A DNA stretch of 64,000 nt from an uncultured bacterium (GCA_938036155.1 CALHPA010000001.1:62001-126000); one strand, 5' to 3'; positions 34,353-42,143 are shown, counted from the first letter of the stretch. Numbers and translations are program-made. The notes: a model not told the origin generated them from the letters alone.

Positions 34353-34514
34353 ATGAATTATACAACTGTCGATTCTGGTGTTGTTCTTGCCTCATTGCTT
34401 GAACTTATCAAAGAATTTTTTATTTTCATTCTACCAGTTATAGCGTTCTTAGCAGGCGTTTATTTCGTATGGAGGATGATAATTTATCTATTATTCAAGC
34501 AAAGGATGTTTTAA
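34353..34514 (+). CDS. Tiny phage membrane protein (minor coat candidate)
   Basis: 53 residues: short acidic head, one long hydrophobic helix (about 22-48) and a basic end (KQRMF). Its size and place fit the minor tip proteins gpVII/gpIX. AAAGAGAAA precedes the ATG. Its TAA overlaps the next ATG by one base. Confidence 0.5.
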   Translation: MNYTTVDSGVVLASLLELIKEFFIFILPVIAFLAGVYFVWRMIIYLLFKQRMF

Positions 34515-34630
34515 TGCGTATATGGTCGCCACTTCATGAGCCTGTATATTTTGATCACATCACTTGGCTTGCGATAATAATAGTTTTAGTAATTGGTTTT
34601 GTAATAATAAAAAGTTTAGGAGAAAAATAA
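34514..34630 (+). CDS. Tiny phage membrane protein (minor coat candidate)
   Basis: 38 residues: polar head, TM helix (about 17-33), basic end (KSLGEK). Translationally coupled to the previous gene (TAATG), and its last codons hold the AGGAG of the pIII-like gene. The pair resembles coupled gpVII/gpIX of f1. Confidence 0.5.
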   Translation: MRIWSPLHEPVYFDHITWLAIIIVLVIGFVIIKSLGEK

Positions 34631-34631
34631 A

Positions 34632-36215
34632 ATGAAGAAAATAGCTATATATTCGATTTTGTTTTTCTCTATTTTTTCATTTTTCACTTCAAATTTAGCT
34701 TTTGCTGATGATAATAATAATGATGAATATAAACATTATAGAAATTCACAAGCTCAAAAATACTATGATGAATCTTGGCAAAAATTAGATAAATACAATA
34801 TGCGAACAACAACAAATCGAGATGTTGTATATGATAATCGACAAGGTGTTTTACACTATTTTAAACAGTATAATGAACGATTCGACCCTTTACTTGGTAG
34901 AATTGTTATTGAAAAAAATGTAAAAAATGAATTTCGCCCTTTGCAAAGTTTTTGGGGTGCTGTATGTGATCAAAATTCAAGAAAATTTTATGGAGAATTA
35001 ACTAAACAAAAGCTTGATCAGGCTTGTAAAGCTCACTTTAAAGGTGCAAAATCTTTAATGTCAGTGGCTTATCAAAAAACTAACGATCAAGTTCAAGCTC
35101 ATTTATTAGTATATACTGGCAAAAAAGATATAGAATTTTCTTTTAAAGATTCTGGATTTTTTTCACAACCATTAGATAGAAGTGAAGAAAAAGATTTTAT
35201 TCATATTACTGCAAGAATTTCGTTATCTCCAGATTGGCAAGAAAGAACAAAACAATATAATAGCATTGAACTATCATTTATTAACACTCAATTTCAATTC
35301 TCTAATTACGATTATAAATATCGACTATTCGGTTTAATGGGTAAATCTGAAAAAGACAGTTGGTTAGCTTATGCCCCTTTGTATAATCAATTTAAAGTTG
35401 TTTATCCTAATGATTTCAATGAAGAAAATAAACCTTTAAGTGATATTGAAAATTCGATTGCTCAAAAAAATAAATCTAAATTCTGGCCATATTTCTCGTA
35501 TAAGGTATCAAAAATGAACCTTAACGGTTTTATTATAGCGATCGACAATAGGGGTAAAGAACCGTTCCAAATAACGCAAGTTCGCCCTTATTACGAGCTT
35601 TACAATGAAGATAAAAGCCAAAAAATATTCTCATATTCGGGTGATTCGTTACTCGATAATTTCAATTACGATTTTGAAGAAAAAGGCACATATTGGGTAA
35701 AAACTCAAATTCAAGCTAAACCACCACTTTTAGGTTTCGGTCAAAGTGTCGAAGTTATTCAGCCTGTTTGGACTAAAGTTTTGATTAACGGCGAAAGTTA
35801 TGAAGTCGCAAATACTTCATTCGATAAAGATTCAAATATTCGATGTGATGGTGAAATCTGTGATATTCCGGCCTTTGCAAATGATTGTTCTGCATTGAAT
35901 CGCTCAAATTTTGGTGATTTTGTAAAGTGCAGTTTTAACAAGATTGATACTAAATCTCGAGAAAGATTCGGTGTTCTTTACTCCCCTGTTCGATTTTCGC
36001 AAGACATAATTGGTCGTTTAAGCAATTTAAACACCGTTTCTTGCAATATAAGAATTTATAATTACACTGCTTCACTCTGTTTTATTCAAGAAAGAACACC
36101 TCAATTATATACGGTTATGACTATATTATCTAATGGCGTTGTTTTGTTCGGTTTTTCAATTTATGTTTATAAGCAAGCCTTGCACTTCTTTGCAAGTGAT
36201 GGAGAAGATGATTAA
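34632..36215 (+). CDS. Putative adsorption protein (gpIII-like)
   Basis: 527 residues: signal peptide (about 1-25, ending LAFA), a large extracytoplasmic beta-rich region with several Cys in the last third (CDGEICD, NDCSAL, KCSF, SCNIRIYN), and a C-terminal TM helix (about 490-515) with a short tail (HFFASDGEDD). This is the topology of the filamentous-phage adsorption protein, which sits at the virion tip and binds pilus and co-receptor. Gene order supports it. No N1/N2 repeat is recognised. A type IV pilin at 60.4 kb could be a receptor, but that is speculation. Confidence 0.62.
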   Translation: MKKIAIYSILFFSIFSFFTSNLAFADDNNNDEYKHYRNSQAQKYYDESWQKLDKYNMRTTTNRDVVYDNRQGVLHYFKQYNERFDPLLGRIVIEKNVKNEFRPLQSFWGAVCDQNSRKFYGELTKQKLDQACKAHFKGAKSLMSVAYQKTNDQVQAHLLVYTGKKDIEFSFKDSGFFSQPLDRSEEKDFIHITARISLSPDWQERTKQYNSIELSFINTQFQFSNYDYKYRLFGLMGKSEKDSWLAYAPLYNQFKVVYPNDFNEENKPLSDIENSIAQKNKSKFWPYFSYKVSKMNLNGFIIAIDNRGKEPFQITQVRPYYELYNEDKSQKIFSYSGDSLLDNFNYDFEEKGTYWVKTQIQAKPPLLGFGQSVEVIQPVWTKVLINGESYEVANTSFDKDSNIRCDGEICDIPAFANDCSALNRSNFGDFVKCSFNKIDTKSRERFGVLYSPVRFSQDIIGRLSNLNTVSCNIRIYNYTASLCFIQERTPQLYTVMTILSNGVVLFGFSIYVYKQALHFFASDGEDD

Positions 36216-36523
36216 TGGATATTTCAGGTTTCATTTCACAAATTTTAACAGTATTGATAAACCCCGTTTTTGAGATAATTTACTGGTTAATTTCACTAGT
36301 TCCAAAAATTCCAGACTTCCCTTACTCAGTTTATCAGAATTTTAAAGCCTTTCTCGATTTCGTTTTTTCAAGTAACGGTTTAGGTTTTGTAGGCTGGTTT
36401 TTCGGCGGTTGGACAATTCCCTTAACGGTTATATCTATCGGTGTAGCTATCAGTTTAGCAAGACTTGGCTATTTATTGATTATGTTTATTATCACAAAAC
36501 TACCTGTTGGAGTTAAGCGATGA
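36215..36523 (+). CDS. Putative minor coat protein (gpVI-like)
   Basis: 102 residues with two or three hydrophobic helices (about 4-30, 50-60, 66-98), close to the 112 residues of f1 gpVI. It lies between the gpIII-like and Zot genes as gpVI does. It abuts the upstream stop (TAATGG) and overlaps zot by 4 nt. Confidence 0.6.
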   Translation: MDISGFISQILTVLINPVFEIIYWLISLVPKIPDFPYSVYQNFKAFLDFVFSSNGLGFVGWFFGGWTIPLTVISIGVAISLARLGYLLIMFIITKLPVGVKR

Positions 36524-37251
36524 CATATGCGGATTACATTAAAAAGTCGATTAAACCAGATTTTGGCGTTTTAGTCGATGACTACCACGATAGAAAAAAT
36601 AAGGATTATTTTCGCCCCTCGGGCGTTTCGGTTTATGTAGGCTGGCAAGGTGGCGGTAAAACTCTATCTGCAGTGTATCATATAGATAAACTTATGCAGA
36701 TTTACCCCAAAGCTAAGCTTGTAACAAATATTTTGTTTAATCGTGAATTTATAGATTATGCAGATAGAATTATTGAATTTCAAACGGTCGATGAATTAGC
36801 TGAATTACTCGTAAAGACGAACAACAATGAGTTAGGCGTTATTTATTTAATAGATGAGATTCAAACATATTTTAACTCGCTTGAGAGTAAAAATATACCA
36901 CCGTATATCTTTACTGAGATTTCGCAACAACGCAAGCAACGAAAACTCATTATCGGCACTTCTCAATTGTGGGATCGCATGGCCAAACCTTTTCGAGAAC
37001 AAGCAAATTATGAGATTCACTGTAGAACAATTTTTAATATTTTCACAATTCAAACGGTGATCGATGCACATACATTAAAACTTGATGACAAGACTGGTCG
37101 ATCTGTTGGTAACATCGTAAAAAGAGGCTGGTTTTTCCACAATAGAAGAATTAGAAAACTTTACGACACTTTTCAAAAAGTCGTATCATCTGCAAATCAA
37201 ATGGATATTTTCGAAAATCAACCAAACTATATAATATCAAAGAAGAAATAA
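36520..37251 (+). CDS. zot: Zot/gpI-family morphogenesis ATPase
   Basis: 243 residues with Walker A GWQGGGKT (41-48), Walker B IYLIDE (108-113) and a downstream QQRKQRKLIIGTSQLWDRM block, as in Zot-domain proteins that drive filamentous-phage assembly at the membrane. The usual C-terminal TM helix of gpI is not visible; the protein ends in a basic tail. Overlaps the gpVI-like gene by 4 nt (ATGA). Confidence 0.85.
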   Translation: MTYADYIKKSIKPDFGVLVDDYHDRKNKDYFRPSGVSVYVGWQGGGKTLSAVYHIDKLMQIYPKAKLVTNILFNREFIDYADRIIEFQTVDELAELLVKTNNNELGVIYLIDEIQTYFNSLESKNIPPYIFTEISQQRKQRKLIIGTSQLWDRMAKPFREQANYEIHCRTIFNIFTIQTVIDAHTLKLDDKTGRSVGNIVKRGWFFHNRRIRKLYDTFQKVVSSANQMDIFENQPNYIISKKK

Positions 37252-37255
37252 TTTT

Positions 37256-37290
37256 CACTGCGCGCGATACGCAATGCGTCGCGTGCAGTG
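37256..37290 (+). promoter_or_regulatory. GC-rich hairpin (packaging-signal or terminator candidate)
   Basis: CACTGC-G-CGCG pairs with CGCG-T-GCAGTG, with an inner ACGCA/TGCGT stem, giving about 16 bp in AT-rich DNA. No T run follows, which argues against a plain terminator. It lies directly after the Zot gene, where f1 keeps its packaging-signal side of the intergenic region. Confidence 0.55.
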
Positions 37291-37305
37291 ATTGGAGGAT
37301 TTATT

Positions 37306-37572
37306 ATGCTATATGAGCTTAAAATTACACGCAAATTTCAATATACACTTTATCATAACAGAACACCACTTGCGCATTATAGAACGAAAAAAGACGCAAA
37401 AACTGCACTTTGGATAATTAAAAATAAATTCGACACTTTAGACAAAATTCAAAAACATATGAAAATTTATACAGTTAGCTATCTCAATAACACACATCTA
37501 TCTGTATATCAATATTGTCAAGATTTTGAGATTAAACAATATTTCAAAATCGAACGAGAACAAATCGCTTAA
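37306..37572 (+). CDS. Small basic phage protein of unknown function
   Basis: 88 residues from the ATG at 37306 (GGAGG 8 nt upstream). It is Tyr/Lys/His/Thr-rich with no TM; not recognised. It is enclosed by two strong structured elements, the hairpin at 37256 and the origin-like element at 37573, and precedes Rep. It could be a replication accessory or regulatory protein. Confidence 0.6.
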   Translation: MLYELKITRKFQYTLYHNRTPLAHYRTKKDAKTALWIIKNKFDTLDKIQKHMKIYTVSYLNNTHLSVYQYCQDFEIKQYFKIEREQIA

Positions 37573-37625
37573 GTTAAGTGGGGTTCGCCCCGCTTGCGGG
37601 GCTCTTGTCAAAGACCACACTTAAC
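37573..37625 (+). promoter_or_regulatory. Cruciform, candidate rolling-circle origin
   Basis: An 8-bp outer stem GTTAAGTG (37573-37580) with CACTTAAC (37618-37625) encloses GGGG-TTCG-CCCC (37580-37591) and, as an alternative, GCCCCG-CTTG-CGGGGC (37587-37602). It lies 33 nt upstream of the rep start and is the most GC-rich structure in the element. Confidence 0.6.
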
Positions 37626-37657
37626 GGACACAACACTAATTTAAGGAGATTATTCAT

Positions 37658-38602
37658 ATGCAAAATTTAAGGCAAACAAGCCTTTTTAAAAAAGATTTAA
37701 GTAAAATTCATACAAATCTTTTAAACAGAATTTATAAAAGAAAACCATATCTTAAATTTAAAGAGATCTCAAGTTATGCTAAAATTTACCCTGATTTTGT
37801 TAAAATAATCAAGTATAATAGGCCTGTAGTTGTTTTAAATTGTAAAGAACAAGGAGACACTAGTGGATATTCAGAAGATGAACAAGATTATTTAGAAAAA
37901 TCTATTAACAGAACAAAAACTAAGATATCAGATTATATATTATGTAATAATTTCACTCATTTCATAACCTTCACTTTCGATCCCAAAAATTCTAAAGTTA
38001 AAAGCGAAGAAGACCGCCACGATTTACGCAAGATGTCAAAACTATTAATTACTTGGGTAAATTCAGAACAGATAAACCACTTTAGGCGTCACGGACAACG
38101 ATTTCGCTATTTAATTGTTCCAGAAAGACATAAGAATGGTGCTTGGCATTTTCACGCTGTTTTTCAAGATTATAAAAATGAAATTGAAGACTTTTATAGT
38201 TCTAAAAATAAATATTTAACTGTTGATGAAATACGATCAAAAAATAAAAAACCTAAAAATGAAAGGGGTTTTTTACCTCGTTACACTCTTGGGCGATCTG
38301 AAATAGCCCCTGTTAAAGATAAAATGAGAATGGCAAGCTATATCAAAAAATATATCACAAAAGAACTTATTCAAGAAAAATATAAAAAGCGCTACTGGGC
38401 AAGCCGTAATCTTAAATTACCTGAAGTTATTGAAAATATTGTTGAATCTTCTACTAAAATACCTAAAATGTATCTTTTTTCAAAACACGACTATCATAAA
38501 GTTTATATAATACCTAAAAATAGTGAGTATTTTTGGTTTTTAGGCTTTTCAGATAAAATAAATCATACTCTAAAACGAAGAAAACTAAGCATAAGAATAT
38601 AA
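37658..38602 (+). CDS. HUH rolling-circle replication initiator (Rep)
   Basis: 314 residues. Motif I is FITFTFDP (102-109), motif II the HUH triad HFH (164-166, in NGAWHFHAVF), and motif III has two tyrosines Y228 and Y232 in SYIKKYITK. The two-Tyr arrangement is that of the phage Rep superfamily (gpII/gpA types). It would nick the origin and start rolling-circle synthesis. AAGGAG lies 9 nt before the ATG. Confidence 0.85.
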   Translation: MQNLRQTSLFKKDLSKIHTNLLNRIYKRKPYLKFKEISSYAKIYPDFVKIIKYNRPVVVLNCKEQGDTSGYSEDEQDYLEKSINRTKTKISDYILCNNFTHFITFTFDPKNSKVKSEEDRHDLRKMSKLLITWVNSEQINHFRRHGQRFRYLIVPERHKNGAWHFHAVFQDYKNEIEDFYSSKNKYLTVDEIRSKNKKPKNERGFLPRYTLGRSEIAPVKDKMRMASYIKKYITKELIQEKYKKRYWASRNLKLPEVIENIVESSTKIPKMYLFSKHDYHKVYIIPKNSEYFWFLGFSDKINHTLKRRKLSIRI

Positions 38603-38612
38603 CAGTTATTAT

Positions 38613-38658
38613 CTTAACTTGTTAAGTTATAACTCCTTATTTCAATTTATTGAAATAA
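38613..38658. terminator. Two hairpins downstream of rep
   Basis: CTTAAC-TT-GTTAAG (38613-38626) and a perfect 9-bp stem TTATTTCAA-TTTA-TTGAAATAA (38637-38658). There is no clear T run, so they may end rep transcription or serve as second-strand structure. Confidence 0.45.
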
Positions 38659-38684
38659 GCTTATTCTTAATGTATAATTAAAAT

Positions 38685-38867
38685 ATGAACAATGATGAAT
38701 TTACCGAAAAAGATTATCTAGAGGCTCAATATAAAATTCAACGAAGTATTCAAGCTAATGTTGCTACAATAGCGTTTATTATTGTTGCTCAATTTTTGAT
38801 AACAATCGTAAGTTTAATAATTTTCTACTCTTCTCTATCTGCTCTTCCATCCATTTTGCATAAATAA
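38685..38867 (+). CDS. Small phage membrane protein with its own promoter
   Basis: 60 residues: acidic head (EFTEKDYLEAQ), then one long hydrophobic helix (about 27-52). TATAAT (38673-38678) lies 6 nt before ATG, so it is leaderless and, unlike the rest of the phage, independently expressed. Last gene before the right repeat. Such lone lysogenic genes can be superinfection-immunity or toxin-like membrane proteins; the function is unknown. Confidence 0.55.
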   Translation: MNNDEFTEKDYLEAQYKIQRSIQANVATIAFIIVAQFLITIVSLIIFYSSLSALPSILHK

Positions 38868-38982
38868 TTATAAAAATGTTGTAAAAATAACAAAATATGT
38901 TAAGAAAAAAGTCAATATATCTAATAGATATATAAAAATAGAAAAATTAAAATAATATGTTATAATGCTTGACATCATCCAC

Positions 38983-39001
38983 GATATATTGTGCGAACCT
39001 T
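38983..39001 (+). repeat. Right attachment-like repeat (dif-like)
   Basis: GATATATTGTGCGAACCTT; differs from the left copy at one base. TTGTGCGAACC matches 9 of 11 positions of the reverse-complemented E. coli XerC half-site. Confidence 0.7.
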
Positions 39002-39231
39002 GACATAAATTCTCTTTTTGATACAATGTCCTTGTAAATATAAAATAATTTTAATAAAATATAAGGAAAAAATTTTATGAGCAAGAACCTTAAGTGAAGA
39101 TAATATTATTTCATATCTTATCCATGTATCTCTTAAAGCTTAAGGTTTACTAAAAGAACCGGTAATCTATATACGGCTATAACTATACATTTTAAAAATA
39201 AACAAAAAGCGAACAAAAATAAAATATGTTT
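39002..39231. other. Right flank with phage-like relic sequence
   Basis: No gene. After the repeat, the DNA keeps weak similarity to the left end of the phage: CTCTTTTTG, TTGTAAATA, AAGGAAAAA, then an ATG with a 6-codon frame, like 33672-33740. Further on, AACAAAAAGCGAACAAAAA (39201) is identical to 34031. The region from 38868 to 38982 is AT-rich and empty. Confidence 0.5.
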
Positions 39232-40410
39232 TTACTGCCATCCTACCGAACCGGTTGAGTTCCCAACCGCAACAATCCAAGATTGACCTCTATTTATTTT
39301 AAAATTCGAGCCATCATTATTTTGTAAAATTAGTGGAGAATTTTCGCTTAATTTTATCCATTTTACCTCTTGAGCTACTCCATCTTGAAATACAATCGCT
39401 ACTCCACTCCCAATATTTCCGTAGACATTATGATATCTGTCTGCAGCTAGCTGGTTTTCTATTTTTAAAACAATTAGGGTTTTCGTTGAGATTTGAGTTC
39501 CGTTTGCGTCTGTATGAGCGACTCCGGCCTGACTTCGCAAATAGCAATTACAGTTTTCTCGGTAAACATAGGTTGAATTATAAGAAAAACCTGAAATATT
39601 AACCTGAATTTGGGTTGCATTTTTATCTTTTACTGGTGATTCTTCTTTTCGACTAAAACCTTCAAAATTCGAAGAATTCCAACCCTTTGAAGAGCCTAAT
39701 GCTGATAGATTTGTAAAATTCGTGTAGACATTATGAGGCGCGTAGCGATTTTTTGAACGCCAAAAAGTCTGTGTGTTTAAGAATTCATCCATATCCTTAT
39801 GTTTGCCGTCTCGCATTCTCGCCAAAGCATCTCCCGGGCCACCAACATGGGCAATCGAGGCATTAAATCCTGAAGCCCAATCAATATAATAACCGCGAAC
39901 GCTTCTAACGGGCCCTAATAGCTCAGGCTTATTTTGCTGATATAGAGCCAAAAAACGTGTAATTCCACCTTCAGCAATTGCTTCGAAAACAACCTCAGCT
40001 TGGCTTAGTCCAGATTGTGGTCTTGCTGGAATCGAATTTTCGATCATAACGCCAAAAACTGGTGCGTTTTCGAGCGATTTTTCAGAAACTTCAACTCCAG
40101 ATAATTTTGAATAAAATTTTTCTGGTTTAGCTTTCTTCTTTGGTTCGTTTTTTTGGCTCTTTGGGGCTGGATTTTTTACGGGTGCGCTTTCTAGTTTTCT
40201 AAAAAAGAATAAAAAACTAAAAACAATAACCAGAATCAAAAATATTATACCAATAATTAAACTAATTTTTTGTCTTTTTGATAATTTCGAAAGTGAAAAA
40301 CGTGATTTTTTAGGATTTTCTAATAAAGCTTTCTCTTTTTGAGGATTTTTCTCTATTCTTTCAATATTTTTCTCGGCTTTATCTTGGCGAGTTCTATTCA
40401 TTTCAATCAT
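39232..40410 (-). CDS. DUF3048 (YerB-like) exported protein
   Basis: 392 residues: basic head, one TM helix (about 50-70), a Lys/Pro linker, then a DUF3048 region with GVMIENSIPARPQSGLSQAE, VFEAIAEGGITRFLALY, LLGPVRSVR, and a C-terminal part ending in GQSWIVAVGNSTG-like strands. The family is a cell-surface or lipoprotein group of unknown function; no lipobox is present here. TATAAT on the minus strand is about 12 nt before the ATG; an ATG three codons in is an alternative start. Confidence 0.85.
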   Translation of the reverse strand: MIEMNRTRQDKAEKNIERIEKNPQKEKALLENPKKSRFSLSKLSKRQKISLIIGIIFLILVIVFSFLFFFRKLESAPVKNPAPKSQKNEPKKKAKPEKFYSKLSGVEVSEKSLENAPVFGVMIENSIPARPQSGLSQAEVVFEAIAEGGITRFLALYQQNKPELLGPVRSVRGYYIDWASGFNASIAHVGGPGDALARMRDGKHKDMDEFLNTQTFWRSKNRYAPHNVYTNFTNLSALGSSKGWNSSNFEGFSRKEESPVKDKNATQIQVNISGFSYNSTYVYRENCNCYLRSQAGVAHTDANGTQISTKTLIVLKIENQLAADRYHNVYGNIGSGVAIVFQDGVAQEVKWIKLSENSPLILQNNDGSNFKINRGQSWIVAVGNSTGSVGWQ

Positions 40411-40459
40411 AAAAAATCTCGTATTATAAAATCAATTATAATACTTATGTTTTTAAAAA

Positions 40460-41266
40460 TCAAGATGATATTGCTGTAATCGCAGCTTTTGACCTCTGGT
40501 TTTTATTCCAAATTTGCCAAACCGCAATTTTTGTAGGAATTTCACCTGACCATATTTGGATAGGTGAAAGCTTGCCTAAGTTTAAAGTAGAATTTAGTGG
40601 AGATGAAAAAACTTGGCCATTTTCAGCAATAATAAAATTTTCGTTATTTAAAGTTAAAATTTGAGCAGGATAAGAAAGCGTAAATTTATGAAGAACTTCA
40701 ACAATATTCGAAAGATTCATCGAGAAAGTTAGAACTTTTGGGTAAAAAACTTTCGAAAAAATCTTTTGAAGTTGTGCAAAGCTTGCCAAAATACTTATAT
40801 TCTCTTTTAATAAAATCTCGCTGAAAGAATCAAGTAAAATGTCGACTGCATCGCGAGCAATAAAAACAGGTTTCTCGCTTTCAAGAATAAATTTTTCGAA
40901 AAGAATTGCCGTTTCGGAGTTTTTGTTCGTGTCACCAATAAATAAAATAGAATCCGCCCACTTTTCCCCAGCTTTAAAATCCGCCCAAGCTTCATTCGAA
41001 AATCCACCAGAAAGGTTGCTTTTTGCAAATATTAGTTCGCTTGAATCAATTTTAATATCTTTTTTTAAACTGTCGGGCAACAAGATTCGAACCTCCCCAA
41101 CACCAGTTTTTAAAGCAGTTTGGTGGGAAGTTGCGAGTCCGCGAAAAGCCCCTGCTCCACCACCGATAATCAAAAGTTTGCCCGCATGTGTTTTTTGCTC
41201 GGGTTTATTCCAGGCGATCTCAGGAAAAAGTAGTTTCGAAGATTGAACTTGCCAAAAATCAAACAT
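40460..41266 (-). CDS. Degenerate ribokinase-fold protein (YjeF-C/NnrD-like)
   Basis: 268 residues. KLLIIGGGAGAFRGLATSHQTALKTGVGEVRIL matches, in pieces, the start of ADP-dependent NAD(P)HX dehydratases. Later landmarks are worn: the GPGLG-like turn is FIGDTNKNSE, the DAD motif is ARDAVD, the TPHPGEF block is LASFAQLQKIF, and no GTGD catalytic motif is found. It is probably inactive or changed in function. It overlaps xth by 8 nt, suggesting one operon with xth and smpB. Confidence 0.5.
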   Translation of the reverse strand: MFDFWQVQSSKLLFPEIAWNKPEQKTHAGKLLIIGGGAGAFRGLATSHQTALKTGVGEVRILLPDSLKKDIKIDSSELIFAKSNLSGGFSNEAWADFKAGEKWADSILFIGDTNKNSETAILFEKFILESEKPVFIARDAVDILLDSFSEILLKENISILASFAQLQKIFSKVFYPKVLTFSMNLSNIVEVLHKFTLSYPAQILTLNNENFIIAENGQVFSSPLNSTLNLGKLSPIQIWSGEIPTKIAVWQIWNKNQRSKAAITAISS

Positions 41267-42143
41267 TTTTAAGCTCCAGCGAAATTGGACAATGATCGCT
41301 CCCTATAATTTCGTTGTGAATTTCAGCTTTATTTTTTTCTGATTTTAATGATTTCGAAACAACAAAATAGTCAATCCGCCAGCCAACATTTCGTTCGCGA
41401 GATTTTGCAAAATGACTCCACCAAGTGTAAATTTCAGCCTTTTCTGGGTTTTGATTTCGAAAAATATCGAATAAATCGGCTTTTAGGAAATTAGAAAATC
41501 CAAGTCGTTCTTCATCTGTGAAACCGTGTTTTCCGCGATTAGCTTTTGGGTTTGAAAGGTCAATTTCCTCGTGCGCAACATTTAAGTCACCACAAAAGAT
41601 AACCGAACTTGGCTTAAAAATATCTTGCGGATTTTCTTCAATAATTTCTAAACTTTCTGCAAAATCTTCTTTTGAAAAATCGCCATTTTCTAGACCTTTC
41701 GAAAAAGCCAAAAAGGCTGCATCCCAATTTTCTCGCAATTTCAAGCGGCCTAAATCGTTTTTAGTGTTTGGAGTATAAACTGTAATTAGCCAGAAATTAT
41801 TAAATTTTGCAGCACAAATTCGCCCTTCGGTTGTGGCGTCGCCAAAATTATCGCTAAGTTCAAAATTTTCTAAAATTTTTTTTGGAAAATTTCGCAAAAC
41901 TGCTTGTGGTTTTCGCTTTGACCATATTGCTGTTCCCGCATAACCTTTTCGTTCAGCGTGAGAATAAAATTTAAAATATTCAGGATATTTTTCGTCAAAA
42001 TTCTCTTTCGAAATTTGCGTTTCGTCGATTTTTATCTCTTGAAAACATGCGATATCGGGATTTTTTACGCTTAAAAATTCCGCTAAATTCCCTTTTTTTT
42101 CGACCGCACGAATTCCATTAACATTCCAAGAAAAAATTTTCAT
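41259..42143 (-). CDS. xth: Exodeoxyribonuclease III / AP endonuclease
   Basis: 294 residues of the EEP nuclease family. Catalytic landmarks are WNVNGIRA, CFQEIKI (metal Glu), YAGTAIWS, CGDLNVAH (Asp/Asn), the WRIDYFVVS block and the terminal SDHCPI (catalytic His). It repairs abasic sites. The start abuts the smpB stop. Confidence 0.93.
   Translation of the reverse strand: MKIFSWNVNGIRAVEKKGNLAEFLSVKNPDIACFQEIKIDETQISKENFDEKYPEYFKFYSHAERKGYAGTAIWSKRKPQAVLRNFPKKILENFELSDNFGDATTEGRICAAKFNNFWLITVYTPNTKNDLGRLKLRENWDAAFLAFSKGLENGDFSKEDFAESLEIIEENPQDIFKPSSVIFCGDLNVAHEEIDLSNPKANRGKHGFTDEERLGFSNFLKADLFDIFRNQNPEKAEIYTWWSHFAKSRERNVGWRIDYFVVSKSLKSEKNKAEIHNEIIGSDHCPISLELKNV

Larger units (their letters stand above)
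33644..38982 (+). mobile_element. Integrated filamentous phage (inovirus), about 5.34 kb
   Basis: Ten genes, all plus strand, lie between two 19-bp repeats. The order is ssDNA-binding-like, coat, two tiny membrane proteins, pIII-like, pVI-like, Zot/pI ATPase, hairpin, small protein, origin-like structure, HUH Rep, small membrane protein. This is the canonical circular order II-V-VIII-(VII/IX)-III-VI-I of filamentous phages. There is no secretin (pIV) and no integrase. The element has one TTCGAA in 5.3 kb, versus 21-24 per 6 kb on each side by my count, marking it as foreign. All frames look intact, so it may be active. Confidence 0.85.
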
